From contig NZ_QFFU01000039.1 of the NCBI RefSeq assembly GCF_003131185.1, positions 1-34,556 of the forward strand: a stretch of DNA of 34,556 nt. The letters are read 5' to 3'. Positions 13,978-22,844 of the stretch are shown in pieces. The position numbers were made by a program, and so were the translations under genes. The notes under the pieces are model-generated. The model worked only from the letters and a program-made list of their open reading frames with translations, did not search any database and was not told the origin of the DNA. Source of the DNA: Pseudomonas ovata. Its GTDB lineage: Bacteria > Pseudomonadota > Gammaproteobacteria > Pseudomonadales > Pseudomonadaceae. Each line of letters begins with the position of its first letter. Position 1 is the stretch's first letter.

Positions 13978-16392
13978 TCAGAAGTCGACTGTCGCCGACA
14001 CTGATACGCTGCGCGGCGCGCCCTGCGAAAACGCGCCGTACGAGGCCACACCCGACCAGTACGCCTGGTCCAACACGTTCTGCACCATGACGCGAAACGT
14101 GGTCGGTCGTTCAGCCAGGCGCAGGGTGTAGCGTGCGCCTGCATCAAGCCGGGTCCAGGCCGCCAACTGTTGTGTGTTGGCCTGGTCCACGTACTGGCTG
14201 CCGGTATGGATTGCACCGCCGCTCAGGGTCAGGCCCTCGATCCATGAAGTGTCCCATTCAGCCCAGAGATTGGCCTGGATATGCGGTACGCCTACTGGTG
14301 CATGGCCGCGATTGGCGGGCGTTGCGGTACGCGTCAGCTCGGCATCGAGCAGCGTCACGCCCCCCAGCAGGCGCATGCCGGGGGCCATTTCACCGAACAC
14401 ATTCAGCTCCAGGCCGCGATTGCGCTGTTCACCCTGAACCGAGAACATCCCCGAGGCCAGCTCGCCACTGGGTTTGGTGATCTGAAACAGCGCCACGCTG
14501 GTGGTGAAGGCGCCGTAGTCGGCCTTGATCCCGAGTTCATGCTGGCGAGAGAGATAAGGCGCGAAGATTTCCCCGGCGTTGGTGGCGGCGGAGGGCGCGA
14601 TATCACCCTTGCTCAGGCCCTGGATGTAGTTGTAGTAGAGCGATACCTGATCCCAGGGTTTGAGCAGCAGGCCGAACAGCGGCGTCGTCCTGCCGTCGTC
14701 ATGGGGCGAGTTCAATCGGCCGTTGGCGTCGTAGTTATAAGACTCGATACGCTGCTGGCGCACGCCGAGGGTTACCTGCAGGCGTTCATCGAGCACCGAC
14801 AGCGTGTCGGCCAGGGCTACGCCGGTCAGTTCGCTTGCGGATACTTTCGGGGTGTCTGGCCTCTGGAGCCAAGGCCTGGCGCGTTCGATCGGGTGGTCAA
14901 TATTCGACAGAACCGGCGCGCCGGTCACGATCCCGCGTGACAGTTCGTCGCGATAACGACTGACTTGCAAGGTTGTCCGGTGGCTGACCGGCCCGGTGTC
15001 CAGGCGCAGGCGTAAACCGGCATCGACGGTATGGCGCTCGACCTCGAACCGGTAGTAGCCCGGTATCGAGGACGTGTCGCCGGCGGCATTGATGATCGTG
15101 GGGGTCTGGTCGGACAGCCGTGCGACTGCCGAGGTGCCGCCACCGGTGTGGGCGAACAGTATCAGCGTGTCGCTCAGGTCGTATTCGCCGGTGAACAGGG
15201 CCGATTGATCACGGGTGCGCGACCAGCCCCAGGCCTGGCTGACGTTGACACGGCCGTTGGCCGCCGCCGGAACATCGAGGCCCGGGGCGATCAGGAACGG
15301 CCTTGAAGCAGCATCAATGCGTTCTTGCTGGCTGAGCCAGTCCAGGCTGGCGCGCAGGCGTTCGCCCTGATAGTCGAGCGCAATGGCGCCGATGTCGATG
15401 TCCCGCGCCTGGTTTTCGATCGCCGTGTCGCCTTGCTGGGTGCTGGCGTTAAGGCGCACGCCGAAGCGGCGCTCCTCGCCCAGGCGTCGGCTGACATCAA
15501 GGTGGCCGCCGATCTGGGCATCCTGTGCGTAACGGGCGACAAGGCGGGTCAGGTCCTGCTCCAGGGCACGCTTGGGCACCACGTTGATGACGCCACCGAC
15601 GGCACTGTTGGGCGACATGCCATAGAGCAGGGCGCCCGGGCCCTTGAGCAGCTCGATGCGTTCGGCGTAGTCGGTGAACACCCGATAGTTCGGCGCGACG
15701 CCATACACGCCGTCGAACGCCAGCTCACCGAGGTTGCCTTCGGCGACCGGAAAGCCACGGATGAAGAACGAGTCGACAATCCCGCCTTTCTGGCCGGTGG
15801 AGCGCACCGAGGCGTCGCGCTCTAGCAGGTCGCCGACGGTGACCGCCTGTTGATCCCTGACCAGCGCCGAGGTCCAGGTGCTGACGCTGAAGGGCGCGTC
15901 CATCACATCGGTATTGCCCAGCACACCCAGCCGTGCGCCAGTGGCGACCTGCCCACCGGCATACTCGGTTGTCAACGGGTCGGCACGCTTGCCGGTAGAG
16001 GTCACGGTCGTTTCGTCCAGCGTGATCCGGCGCTGCACCAGGGTGTAGCTGCCGTCACTGCGTAACAGCATGCCCAGGCCGCTGCCCTCCAGCAGCCGAT
16101 TGATGGCCGCTTGCACCGAGTATTCGCCCACCACGGCGGGGCTGTTCAGGCCGGCGGTCAGCGCCGGCTGGAACGACAGGGCAATGCCGGCGTCCACGGC
16201 AAAGCGCGACAGGGTAGCGCCCAGCGGGCCTGCGGGAATTTGATAGGTGTGCAGCGCCGTGGCATTCAGCGGCGCAGCCTCGACGGCCAGGGCCGGCGGA
16301 CAGAACAGGCCGCTCAGGGCAAGGCCCAGCGCTGAACGACGCAAGGCGCGTTGCAAGTGACGATCCGGGCGCAAGGCGCTTGCAGCGGGCAT
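13978..16392 (-). CDS. TonB-dependent siderophore receptor with STN signalling domain
   Basis: About 804 residues from the ATG at 16392: a signal peptide (ALGLALSGLFCPPALAVEA), then an STN domain (YQIPAGPLGATLSRFA to SDGSYTLVQ), a TonB-box-like stretch (ITLDETTVTST), a plug with FFIRGFP and PNSAVGGVINVVPKR, and a 22-strand barrel ending SATVDF. The STN domain passes the ligand signal to FecR in the periplasm. It would import a ferric siderophore across the outer membrane. It lies downstream of fecI-fecR on the same strand. The start is uncertain: 16431 (MNTYPF) is also possible, and neither has a strong ribosome site. It is closely similar to the receptor at 18271. The ligand is unknown. Confidence 0.9.
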   Translation of the reverse strand: MPAASALRPDRHLQRALRRSALGLALSGLFCPPALAVEAAPLNATALHTYQIPAGPLGATLSRFAVDAGIALSFQPALTAGLNSPAVVGEYSVQAAINRLLEGSGLGMLLRSDGSYTLVQRRITLDETTVTSTGKRADPLTTEYAGGQVATGARLGVLGNTDVMDAPFSVSTWTSALVRDQQAVTVGDLLERDASVRSTGQKGGIVDSFFIRGFPVAEGNLGELAFDGVYGVAPNYRVFTDYAERIELLKGPGALLYGMSPNSAVGGVINVVPKRALEQDLTRLVARYAQDAQIGGHLDVSRRLGEERRFGVRLNASTQQGDTAIENQARDIDIGAIALDYQGERLRASLDWLSQQERIDAASRPFLIAPGLDVPAAANGRVNVSQAWGWSRTRDQSALFTGEYDLSDTLILFAHTGGGTSAVARLSDQTPTIINAAGDTSSIPGYYRFEVERHTVDAGLRLRLDTGPVSHRTTLQVSRYRDELSRGIVTGAPVLSNIDHPIERARPWLQRPDTPKVSASELTGVALADTLSVLDERLQVTLGVRQQRIESYNYDANGRLNSPHDDGRTTPLFGLLLKPWDQVSLYYNYIQGLSKGDIAPSAATNAGEIFAPYLSRQHELGIKADYGAFTTSVALFQITKPSGELASGMFSVQGEQRNRGLELNVFGEMAPGMRLLGGVTLLDAELTRTATPANRGHAPVGVPHIQANLWAEWDTSWIEGLTLSGGAIHTGSQYVDQANTQQLAAWTRLDAGARYTLRLAERPTTFRVMVQNVLDQAYWSGVASYGAFSQGAPRSVSVSATVDF

Positions 16393-16528
16393 GAATGGAC
16401 CTGTGGGCCGGACGAAAGGGTACGTGTTCATAAAGCCAGCCGAGCGCGAAAAAAGTATCACCCGTGCAGCTGATTTCGATCAGTCAAGCATGCGCGCAGC
16501 CGGTGAAACGTCTCGTGTGTTTGCTGCG

Positions 16529-16544
16529 CGCCGCCTTGGCGGCG
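16529..16544. other. GC-rich palindrome between fecR and the STN receptor
   Basis: CGCCGCC (16529-16535) pairs with GGCGGCG (16538-16544) around two bases. There is no T tract on either strand, so it is not a standard terminator. It lies in the leader of the receptor gene and could modulate read-through from fecIR. Confidence 0.4.
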
Positions 16545-16574
16545 GTTCCATTTCCTGCAGGTTTTTGCATTGTC

Positions 16575-17552
16575 TCAGGCATGCGAGAGCGTGACCCACA
16601 TGCCCAGCAGCGGGTCGCTGACCCGGATCGGGTAGGTGCGTACCAGCATGTTCAGCGTGCGTCGGGTGTCAATGACCGGGTAGGCACCGGAAATGCGCAC
16701 CCCGGCAATCGCCGGGTCAAGGCGCAGAACGCCCCGGTGATAGCGCGTCAGTTCAGCGATGAAATCGTCCAGGCGCAGGTTGTCGGCCATCAGCATGCCT
16801 TGGGTCCAGGCATTACTGTGCGGCGCGGCCAGGGACAGCTCGCCAAAGGCGCTCGATGAAAAATCGCTGCGTTGTCCTGCGTGCACGATCAAGGGCGCGG
16901 ACTGGCTGTTCCCGGCCAGTTCGACCTGCACAGCGCCTTCGAGCACCACCAGTTGCGTGCGTGGCTGCAGTTGCCGCACGGTAAAGCGCGTGCCCAGCGC
17001 CTGCAGGTGACCCTGGCGGGTCGCGACCCGAAACGGTCGCGGCGGTTGCGCAGGGTCCGCTGCGGTCTGCACCTGAATTTCGCCGTCGCGCAGATGGATG
17101 AGCCGCTGCTGGATATCGAATCGCACATCGATGGCGGTATCGGTGTTCAGGGTCACGGTCGAGCCGTCGGCCAGGGTCAGCTCGCGTTGCTGGCCAACAA
17201 GGGTGCGATGGTCGGCCGACCATTGCTGGACCTCGGCCAGTTTCCAGCCACCCCAGCCGACCGGCACGACGGCCAGCAGCGCCGCCAGCTTACCCAGCGC
17301 GGCACGCCGGGCAGGGCTGCCAGGACGGTCAAGGGCCGACATCGCCAACGACGGCGGCACGCCGCCAAGCTTGCTTTGCAGCGCCTGTACGCGGCCCCAG
17401 GCCCGGATACGCGCGGGCGTGCTGGTTTTCCAGTGCTCCCATTCGGCCCGTTCGGTTTCGTCGAGTTCGCCTTCACTCAGGCGCATCAGCCAGTCGGCGG
17501 CTTCTTCAATGGCCTGTTGATCGAGGGGCGGCTCCTGACGACGCGTGAGCAC
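16575..17552 (-). CDS. FecR-family anti-sigma factor / sigma regulator
   Basis: A 325-residue inner-membrane regulator. The N-terminal cytosolic DUF4880-like region (EAADWLMRLSEGELDETERA to W-x-x-V) binds the sigma factor. A hydrophobic segment near residues 83-104 follows. The periplasmic FecR domain has LADGSTVTLNTDTAIDVRF and FRVATRQGHLQALGTRFTV. The C-terminal region (DFIAELTRYHRGVLRLDP) resembles the STN-like DUF4974, which contacts the receptor. The start is GTG directly after the sigma stop (TGAGTG), with GGTGGAG just upstream. It receives the signal from the STN receptor encoded next. Confidence 0.92.
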   Translation of the reverse strand: MLTRRQEPPLDQQAIEEAADWLMRLSEGELDETERAEWEHWKTSTPARIRAWGRVQALQSKLGGVPPSLAMSALDRPGSPARRAALGKLAALLAVVPVGWGGWKLAEVQQWSADHRTLVGQQRELTLADGSTVTLNTDTAIDVRFDIQQRLIHLRDGEIQVQTAADPAQPPRPFRVATRQGHLQALGTRFTVRQLQPRTQLVVLEGAVQVELAGNSQSAPLIVHAGQRSDFSSSAFGELSLAAPHSNAWTQGMLMADNLRLDDFIAELTRYHRGVLRLDPAIAGVRISGAYPVIDTRRTLNMLVRTYPIRVSDPLLGMWVTLSHA

Positions 17553-18068
17553 TCACTCCACCCGCAACAGGCACTGCACGAAGGCTTGCTTCATGTAGCG
17601 CTTGACCGTAATCAGCGATACGCCCAGTTGCGTGGCGATGTCGTCGTACTTCAGGCCGCTGATCTGCGACAGCAGGAAGGCACGCTTGACCAGGGGGGGC
17701 AGGGTGTCGAGCATGGCGTCGATGTCGTGCAGGGTTTCCAGCACGATCAGACGCCATTCCGGCGAAGGCACCTCGTGGGCCGGCACCTGCGAGAGCGCTT
17801 CCAGATAGGCCTGCTCAAGGGCCTTGCGCTGGTACCAGTTGATCAGGATGCCCTTGGCCACGCAACTCAGGTAGGCCCGCGGCTGGTTGATGACGGTGAC
17901 CTGGGAGGCGAGGATCCGAGTGAAAGTGTCCTGCGCCAGGTCCGCCGCATCCATGGCATTGCCCAGCCTTTTTCTCAGCGTTGCGTACAGCCAGCCGTGA
18001 TGGCCGGCGTACAGGGCTTCGATCACGCGCAGGTGAGTGTCGTCATGGGGGGCAAGGGTTTCGCTCAT
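17553..18068 (-). CDS. FecI-like ECF sigma factor
   Basis: A 171-residue sigma-70 family protein of the iron-starvation group. Sigma region 2 is around ADLAQDTFTRIL (residues about 42-53) and PRAYLSCVAKGILINWYQR. Region 4 has the helix-turn-helix YDDIATQLGVSLITVKRYM near the C-terminus. Released by FecR when the receptor binds ligand, it should direct transcription of the receptor gene. It is directly joined to fecR. A candidate Fur box lies 16 bases before its ATG, consistent with iron repression. Confidence 0.93.
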   Translation of the reverse strand: MSETLAPHDDTHLRVIEALYAGHHGWLYATLRKRLGNAMDAADLAQDTFTRILASQVTVINQPRAYLSCVAKGILINWYQRKALEQAYLEALSQVPAHEVPSPEWRLIVLETLHDIDAMLDTLPPLVKRAFLLSQISGLKYDDIATQLGVSLITVKRYMKQAFVQCLLRVE

Positions 18069-18084
18069 GGCGGCCGCATTTCAT

Positions 18085-18103
18085 GCAATTGAGAATTGTT
18101 CCC
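18085..18103 (-). promoter_or_regulatory. Candidate Fur box upstream of the fecI-like gene
   Basis: GCAATTGAGAATTGTTCCC matches the 19-base Fur consensus at 12 of 19 positions when aligned by eye. It lies 16 bases before the sigma-factor ATG, a normal place for iron repression of an ECF sigma gene. The match is moderate; binding is inferred. Confidence 0.5.
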
Positions 18104-18228
18104 GATGCTAGTGTAGAAGCCGGCTGCGATGCAAGCGGCGATTGGCGGCGTGCCAACAGTCGCCAGAACGCGGCAGGGGCAAAAAAGCCTCACGGACGGT
18201 GATACTTTTTGGCTGCTCGGCTGGCAAT

Positions 18229-18247
18229 AGGAGTGATTAGCATTTTC
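18229..18247 (+). promoter_or_regulatory. Candidate Fur box upstream of the second receptor
   Basis: AGGAGTGATTAGCATTTTC matches the 19-base Fur consensus at 12 of 19 positions by eye, including the TGAT and CATT core. It ends 23 bases before the receptor ATG at 18271. This suggests that the second receptor has its own iron-controlled promoter. Confidence 0.45.
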
Positions 18248-18270
18248 GCTTCTTGAACAGGATTCCCGCC

Positions 18271-20463
18271 ATGCCCGTTGTCAGTCGTCCCCGCGCCGAG
18301 CGCGCGTTAACGCTCGCCATTCGTACCGCCTTGTCGAGCCTGGTCCTGGCCACAGGCAGCGCCAGTACCTGGGCGGCCGATCCTGTTCCCGGCGAGGCCG
18401 GCACCGAGGTGCTGATCCTCGACACCACCGACATCAAGGCGCGTTACAACACGCCGACCGCATTGCCCGACACCCTTGCCGGTGGCCAGGTTGCGCGGGG
18501 TGCCCGGCTGGGCATGCTGGGCAACAAGGATGTGCTGGACACGCCCTTCAGTGTCACCAGCTACACCGCCAAAACCCTGGCCGACCTGCAGACCGTGACG
18601 GTGGCCGATGCGCTGCAACGGGACCCTTCGGTGCGCTCCACCGGCCAGACCGGCGGTATCGTCGATTCGTTTTTCATTCGTGGTTTTCCCATTGGCGAGG
18701 GCAACCTCGGTGAGCTGGCGTTCGACGGCGTGTATGGCGTGGCACCCAACTACCGGGTGTTCACCGAGTACGCCGAGCGGGTCGAGGTGCTCAAGGGGCC
18801 CGGCGCGCTGATGTACGGCATTTCGCCCAACAGTGGCGTCGGTGGCGTGATCAATGTCGTGCCCAAGCGTCCGCTGGACGAAGACCTGACCCGGTTTACC
18901 GGCACTTACGCCTCCGATTCGCAGGTGGGCGGTCATCTGGACCTCAGCCGGCGGTTCGGTGAGGAGAAGCAGTTTGGCGTGCGTTTCAACGGCAATATGC
19001 AAGGGGGCGATACCGCCATTGACGATCAGCAGCGCGACATCGGGATCGGTGCCATTGCCCTGGATTATCGCGGTGAGCGCCTGCGCCTCAACCTTGATTA
19101 CATCAGTCAGAAGGAAAGCGTCGACGCCGCTTCACGGCCGTTCACCGTCGCGCCGGGCGTGGAGGTACCGTCCGCACCGAGCGGGCGCACCAACCTGCCG
19201 CAGCGCTGGGGCTGGTCGGACACCCGGGAGCAGTCGGCCCTGCTGGGCGGCGAATATGACCTGAGCGACAGCGTGACCGTGTTTGCCCATGCCGGTGGCG
19301 GACGCTCTGACGTCAAGCGGCTGTCTGACCAGGTGCCGAGAATCCTCAATGAGGCCGGCGACACCAGCAACGTGCCGGGCTATTACAAATTCAACGTCGA
19401 TCGCTCCACTGCCGATGTCGGCCTGCGGGGTGTATTCGCCACGGGCCCTGTTACTCATACCACCACGGTCATGGCGACCCGCTACCAGGACGAACTGTCA
19501 CGGGGGATCAACAACGGCAGTGACATCCGTTCGAATATCTATCACCCCGTCGACACCGCCAAGCCTTTCATTGCCACGCCCAAGGTGCTGCGTATTTCCG
19601 AGTCGGAGCTGTCCGGCATTGCCGTGACCGACACCTTGTCGATGCTCGACGAACGCGTGCAACTGACCCTCGGCGTGCGCCGCCAGGACATCGAGTCGCG
19701 CAACTACAGCGCCGCAGGTCCCGTCAGCTCGGCCTACAGCGACAGCGCCACCACGCCCCTGGTCGGTGTGGTGGTCAAGCCCTGGGAAGACGTCTCGCTG
19801 TACTACAACTACGTCGAAGGCCTGAGCAAGGGCGACATCGCTCCCGGCACCGCAGCCAATGCCGGCCAGACCTTCGCCCCGTACGAGTCGAAGCAGCATG
19901 AACTGGGCGTCAAATATGAGCACGGCACGTTCATGACCACGCTGGCGCTGTTCCAGATCGAGAAGCCCAGCGGCGAAGTCGGCGCCGACAACCTGTTCTC
20001 GGTGCAGGCCGAACAACGCAACCGTGGCCTGGAGCTGAGCCTGTTCGGCGAAGTCGCGCCGGGCGCGCGCCTGATGGGCGGCGTGACGTTGCTGGACGGC
20101 AAGCTCACCGACTCGGCCACCACCGCCAACCGTGGCAACAAGCCGGTCGGTGTACCGGATGTGCAAGCCAACCTCTGGGCCGAGTGGGATACACCGGGGC
20201 TTGAGGGTTTCACGCTGACCGGTGGCGCCATTTATACCGACCGCCAGTACATCAATCAGGCCAATACCCAGCAACTGGACGCCTGGACCCGCTTTGACAT
20301 GGGCGTGCGCTACACCACCCGCATCGAAGGCCGGCCGACGACCCTGCGTGCCACGGTGCAGAACGTCTTCGATCGTGAGTACTGGTCGGGCGTGGCGTCG
20401 TATGGGGCGTTCTCGCCGGGTTATCCTCGGACGTTGCAGGTGTCGGCGACGGTCGATTTCTGA
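18271..20463 (+). CDS. TonB-dependent siderophore receptor without STN domain
   Basis: A 730-residue outer-membrane receptor: signal peptide (ALSSLVLATGSASTWAADP), plug with DALQRDPSVRSTGQ, FFIRGFPIGEGN and PNSGVGGVINVVPKR, and a barrel ending VSATVDF. It lacks the about 80-residue STN domain, so it should transport but not signal to FecR. Long stretches are nearly identical to the receptor at 13978-16392, for example ELAFDGVYGVAPNYRVF. The ATG at 18271 has AGGA nine bases upstream; an in-frame TTG at 18253 is less likely. It is divergent from fecI. The ligand is probably the same or related to that of its twin. Confidence 0.92.
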   Translation: MPVVSRPRAERALTLAIRTALSSLVLATGSASTWAADPVPGEAGTEVLILDTTDIKARYNTPTALPDTLAGGQVARGARLGMLGNKDVLDTPFSVTSYTAKTLADLQTVTVADALQRDPSVRSTGQTGGIVDSFFIRGFPIGEGNLGELAFDGVYGVAPNYRVFTEYAERVEVLKGPGALMYGISPNSGVGGVINVVPKRPLDEDLTRFTGTYASDSQVGGHLDLSRRFGEEKQFGVRFNGNMQGGDTAIDDQQRDIGIGAIALDYRGERLRLNLDYISQKESVDAASRPFTVAPGVEVPSAPSGRTNLPQRWGWSDTREQSALLGGEYDLSDSVTVFAHAGGGRSDVKRLSDQVPRILNEAGDTSNVPGYYKFNVDRSTADVGLRGVFATGPVTHTTTVMATRYQDELSRGINNGSDIRSNIYHPVDTAKPFIATPKVLRISESELSGIAVTDTLSMLDERVQLTLGVRRQDIESRNYSAAGPVSSAYSDSATTPLVGVVVKPWEDVSLYYNYVEGLSKGDIAPGTAANAGQTFAPYESKQHELGVKYEHGTFMTTLALFQIEKPSGEVGADNLFSVQAEQRNRGLELSLFGEVAPGARLMGGVTLLDGKLTDSATTANRGNKPVGVPDVQANLWAEWDTPGLEGFTLTGGAIYTDRQYINQANTQQLDAWTRFDMGVRYTTRIEGRPTTLRATVQNVFDREYWSGVASYGAFSPGYPRTLQVSATVDF

Positions 20464-20608
20464 GGTCGCTCAGGCCATGAATGGTCAAGGGGCATCGCTT
20501 TGCTGCACGAAAGCCATTTGAGTGCAGAGTCATTACAGTCAGCTCTGGTAATCAGAGGCCCGGCACGTCAATCAATATGGGCGTGCTCATCGCTTTTTGA
20601 ATGTTTTG

Positions 20609-20639
20609 AAATGCATCATGTCGATGTAACATGGCATTT
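20609..20639. other. Hairpin upstream of the histidine kinase gene
   Basis: AAATGC-AT-CATGT (20609-20621) pairs with ACATGGCATTT (20629-20639), an eleven-pair stem with a two-base bulge and a seven-base loop. It lies in the 276-base gap before the kinase and has no T tract. Possible operator or leader structure; otherwise this gap shows nothing I can name. Confidence 0.4.
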
Positions 20640-20739
20640 CATCTGCACTACAGCTACTGTCCAGCACCTGCCAATGGCTGCGGTACAGGCGGGTCATGTT
20701 TGGCCAGCCATCCGGTTTCAGTCTTTTTTGGAATACTCC

Positions 20740-21855
20740 ATGACAGCTCCGTTGGACACCGACGCAAGGGACGCCTCGGATCGGTTAAGGACGCTGGAGA
20801 CTTACGACATTCTCGACTCGCCCCGCGAAGCCGGGTTCGACGGGCTGGTCGCGCTGGCCGCGCAGCTTTGTGAGGCGCCCATTTCGGTGGTCAACCTCAT
20901 CGCCAGCGATCGCCAATGGTTCAAGGCCGAAGTGGGCCTTGGCCTGCGTGAAACGCCGCTTGATGTGTCGATCTGCAAGCATGTGCTCTTGCAACCTGGT
21001 CTGACGGTGATTGATGACTTGCGCAATGACCCGCGCATGAACTGCAATCCGCTGGTGACGGTCGACGGCGGCTTGCGTTTTTATGCCGGATGCCTGCTCG
21101 AAACGCCCGACGGCGTTGGGCTTGGCACCCTGTGTATCCTGGATACCAAGCCCAGAGAACTGCGTGAAGACCAGCGTTTTGCCTTGAAGATCCTGGCGTC
21201 TCAGGTCATGACGCAAATGGAGTTGCGTAAATCGCTCAGGGAAAAAGAGCAGCTTCTGGTGCAGCAGGAAATGCTGTTGCAAGAGGTCAATCACCGTACG
21301 AAAAACAACCTCCAGCTCATCGTCAATCTCATCCAGCTGCAGCAGCGTCAGCTCACCGATGACGTGGCGCGCGAGGCCTTGCTCGATACATCGCGCCGTA
21401 TCATGAGCATCGCCGCCGTGCATGAGCGGCTCTATAAGGCCGATCAGGCCGGCTCGGTCGATGCGGCGTCCTACCTTCAGGAAATCATGCGCGGCATTCA
21501 GGCCACTGCCCCTGCTGCGGTGGCGTTTGATGTGTCGCTGGCCTCTGTGCACCTGGCCCTGGACAGGGCCATACCGCTGGCACTGATCGTCAATGAGCTG
21601 GCCATCAACTCGCTCAAGTACGCTTATCTTGGAGCCGATTCAGGGCTGATCAGCGTCAGGCTGGCGTGCAGCGACCGGCATGTGACATTGATTGTCGCCG
21701 ATGCCGGACTGGGTCTGCCCCAAGGGTTCGAAGACAAGAAAAGCCGCTCTCTGGGCATGCGGATCATCATGTCCCTGGCCCGGCAGATTGGCGCCGAAGT
21801 CATATTCACCAACCTTCGCCCCGGGGTTGAATGCAAGGTCTGCTTTGATCTTTGA
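20740..21855 (+). CDS. Soluble GAF-domain histidine kinase (HisKA_2/HWE type)
   Basis: A 371-residue cytosolic sensor kinase. Residues about 25-160 form a GAF domain (SICKHVLLQPGLTVIDDLRN; GCLLETPDGVGLGTLCILD). A coiled-coil linker leads to the phospho-acceptor motif EVNHRTKNNLQ with His185, typical of HisKA_2 kinases. The ATPase domain has the N box LIVNELAINSLKYA and DAGLGLP. No membrane segment is present. The ATG at 20740 begins MTAPLDTDAR; longer in-frame starts give no family sequence. No response regulator is adjacent, so it is an orphan. The GAF ligand is unknown; a chromophore or redox signal cannot be ruled out. Confidence 0.85.
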   Translation: MTAPLDTDARDASDRLRTLETYDILDSPREAGFDGLVALAAQLCEAPISVVNLIASDRQWFKAEVGLGLRETPLDVSICKHVLLQPGLTVIDDLRNDPRMNCNPLVTVDGGLRFYAGCLLETPDGVGLGTLCILDTKPRELREDQRFALKILASQVMTQMELRKSLREKEQLLVQQEMLLQEVNHRTKNNLQLIVNLIQLQQRQLTDDVAREALLDTSRRIMSIAAVHERLYKADQAGSVDAASYLQEIMRGIQATAPAAVAFDVSLASVHLALDRAIPLALIVNELAINSLKYAYLGADSGLISVRLACSDRHVTLIVADAGLGLPQGFEDKKSRSLGMRIIMSLARQIGAEVIFTNLRPGVECKVCFDL

Positions 21856-21871
21856 GCGGCTGTGATCAAAC

Positions 21872-21890
21872 CGGTAAGTGGCCACTACCG
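21872..21890. other. Inverted repeat after the histidine kinase
   Basis: CGGTAAGTGGCCACTACCG is a near-perfect palindrome around AGTGGCCACT with a one-base offset. It starts 17 bases after the kinase stop. There is no T tract, so it is a weak terminator candidate; it could equally be a protein-binding site in the 227-base gap before the secretion operon. Confidence 0.35.
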
Positions 21891-22082
21891 AGCGTCCGGA
21901 AATATTGATAGCATCCGGCCACTTTGGCATGCGCGGCTGTTGCAAGGCCATTCATAGCGTACCCAGGTCATGGCCGGCGGCGTCCTTGTCTGTTGCCCGG
22001 GCTGACCAACGGAGTTCAGGTTCTCTGAACGCTTGTCGATACCCCGATTGAATATTTCCGACCTTGTACAGGGATGTGGCGA

Positions 22083-22844
22083 ATGAAGCAGGCAGTGTGG
22101 TGGGCGGTGTTGGCCCTGATCAGCGGTGCAGCGCAGGCTGCGAGCGACAGTGATCCACTACTCGAGGGCGCCAAGTCTGCCTCCAGCGAGGTTCGCGGCG
22201 TACTGCGCGCTCGCTTTCAGGCGGTATTGGCCAGTGAATTGGCTGGCCGGGTGACGGAGCTGCCTTACGCCGAAGGGCAATCGTTCAGCAAGGGCGATGT
22301 GCTGGTGCGTTTCGATTGCAGTGCTTATCAGGCTCAGGCCAATGCTTCCGGCGCCGCTGTGCGGGCGACTCGTGAAGAGCTGCGCAACAAACAGCAACTG
22401 GCAGCGCTCAATTCCGTCGGCAAATTCGAGGTGACCCTGGCCGAGGCCCGGCAGGCTCAGGCCCAGGCCGAGTCGCAGGTCTATCAGGTGCAGGTCCAGC
22501 GCTGCCAGGTGAGGGCGCCGTTCGATGGCCAGGTCGTGGTGCGACGCGTGCAGGCGCACGAAAGCGTCGCCAGCGGCACGCCACTGCTGGAAATCGTCGA
22601 CAACCGCTCCCTGGAAATCCATCTGTTGGTGCCTTCGCGCTGGCTTGGCAAGCTCAAGCCCGACCAGACCTTCAGTTTCGTCCCGGATGAAACCGGCACG
22701 CCGATCAACGCCGTCGTCAAGCGCCTGGGGGCGAGGATCGACGAGGGCAGCCAGACGCTGCTGTTGATCGCGAGCGTACCGGCCAACACTCAGGGCCTGC
22801 TGGCCGGTATGAGCGGCACGGCGCACTTTTCGGAGTCGCCGTGA
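22083..22844 (+). CDS. HlyD/RND-type periplasmic adaptor protein
   Basis: A 253-residue exported adaptor. It has a signal peptide MKQAVWWAVLALISGAAQA, a split lipoyl domain (SELAGRVTELPYAEGQSFSKG ... VRAPFDGQVVVRRV), a helical hairpin of Ala/Gln-rich coiled coil (residues about 85-140) and a beta-barrel domain. ATG 22083 is preferred because AGGGA lies eight bases upstream; ATG 22074 would add three residues. It is smaller than RND adaptors (about 370) and has no lipobox. It is the first gene of a three-gene unit with two further HlyD-like proteins, and would bridge inner and outer membranes or brace the complex. Confidence 0.85.
   Translation: MKQAVWWAVLALISGAAQAASDSDPLLEGAKSASSEVRGVLRARFQAVLASELAGRVTELPYAEGQSFSKGDVLVRFDCSAYQAQANASGAAVRATREELRNKQQLAALNSVGKFEVTLAEARQAQAQAESQVYQVQVQRCQVRAPFDGQVVVRRVQAHESVASGTPLLEIVDNRSLEIHLLVPSRWLGKLKPDQTFSFVPDETGTPINAVVKRLGARIDEGSQTLLLIASVPANTQGLLAGMSGTAHFSESP

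Noticed and set aside
16550..16555. GGAAAT on the minus strand as a FecI-type -35 for the STN receptor
   Set aside because: The expected -10 element at the right spacing is not convincing, so I do not call a sigma-specific promoter.
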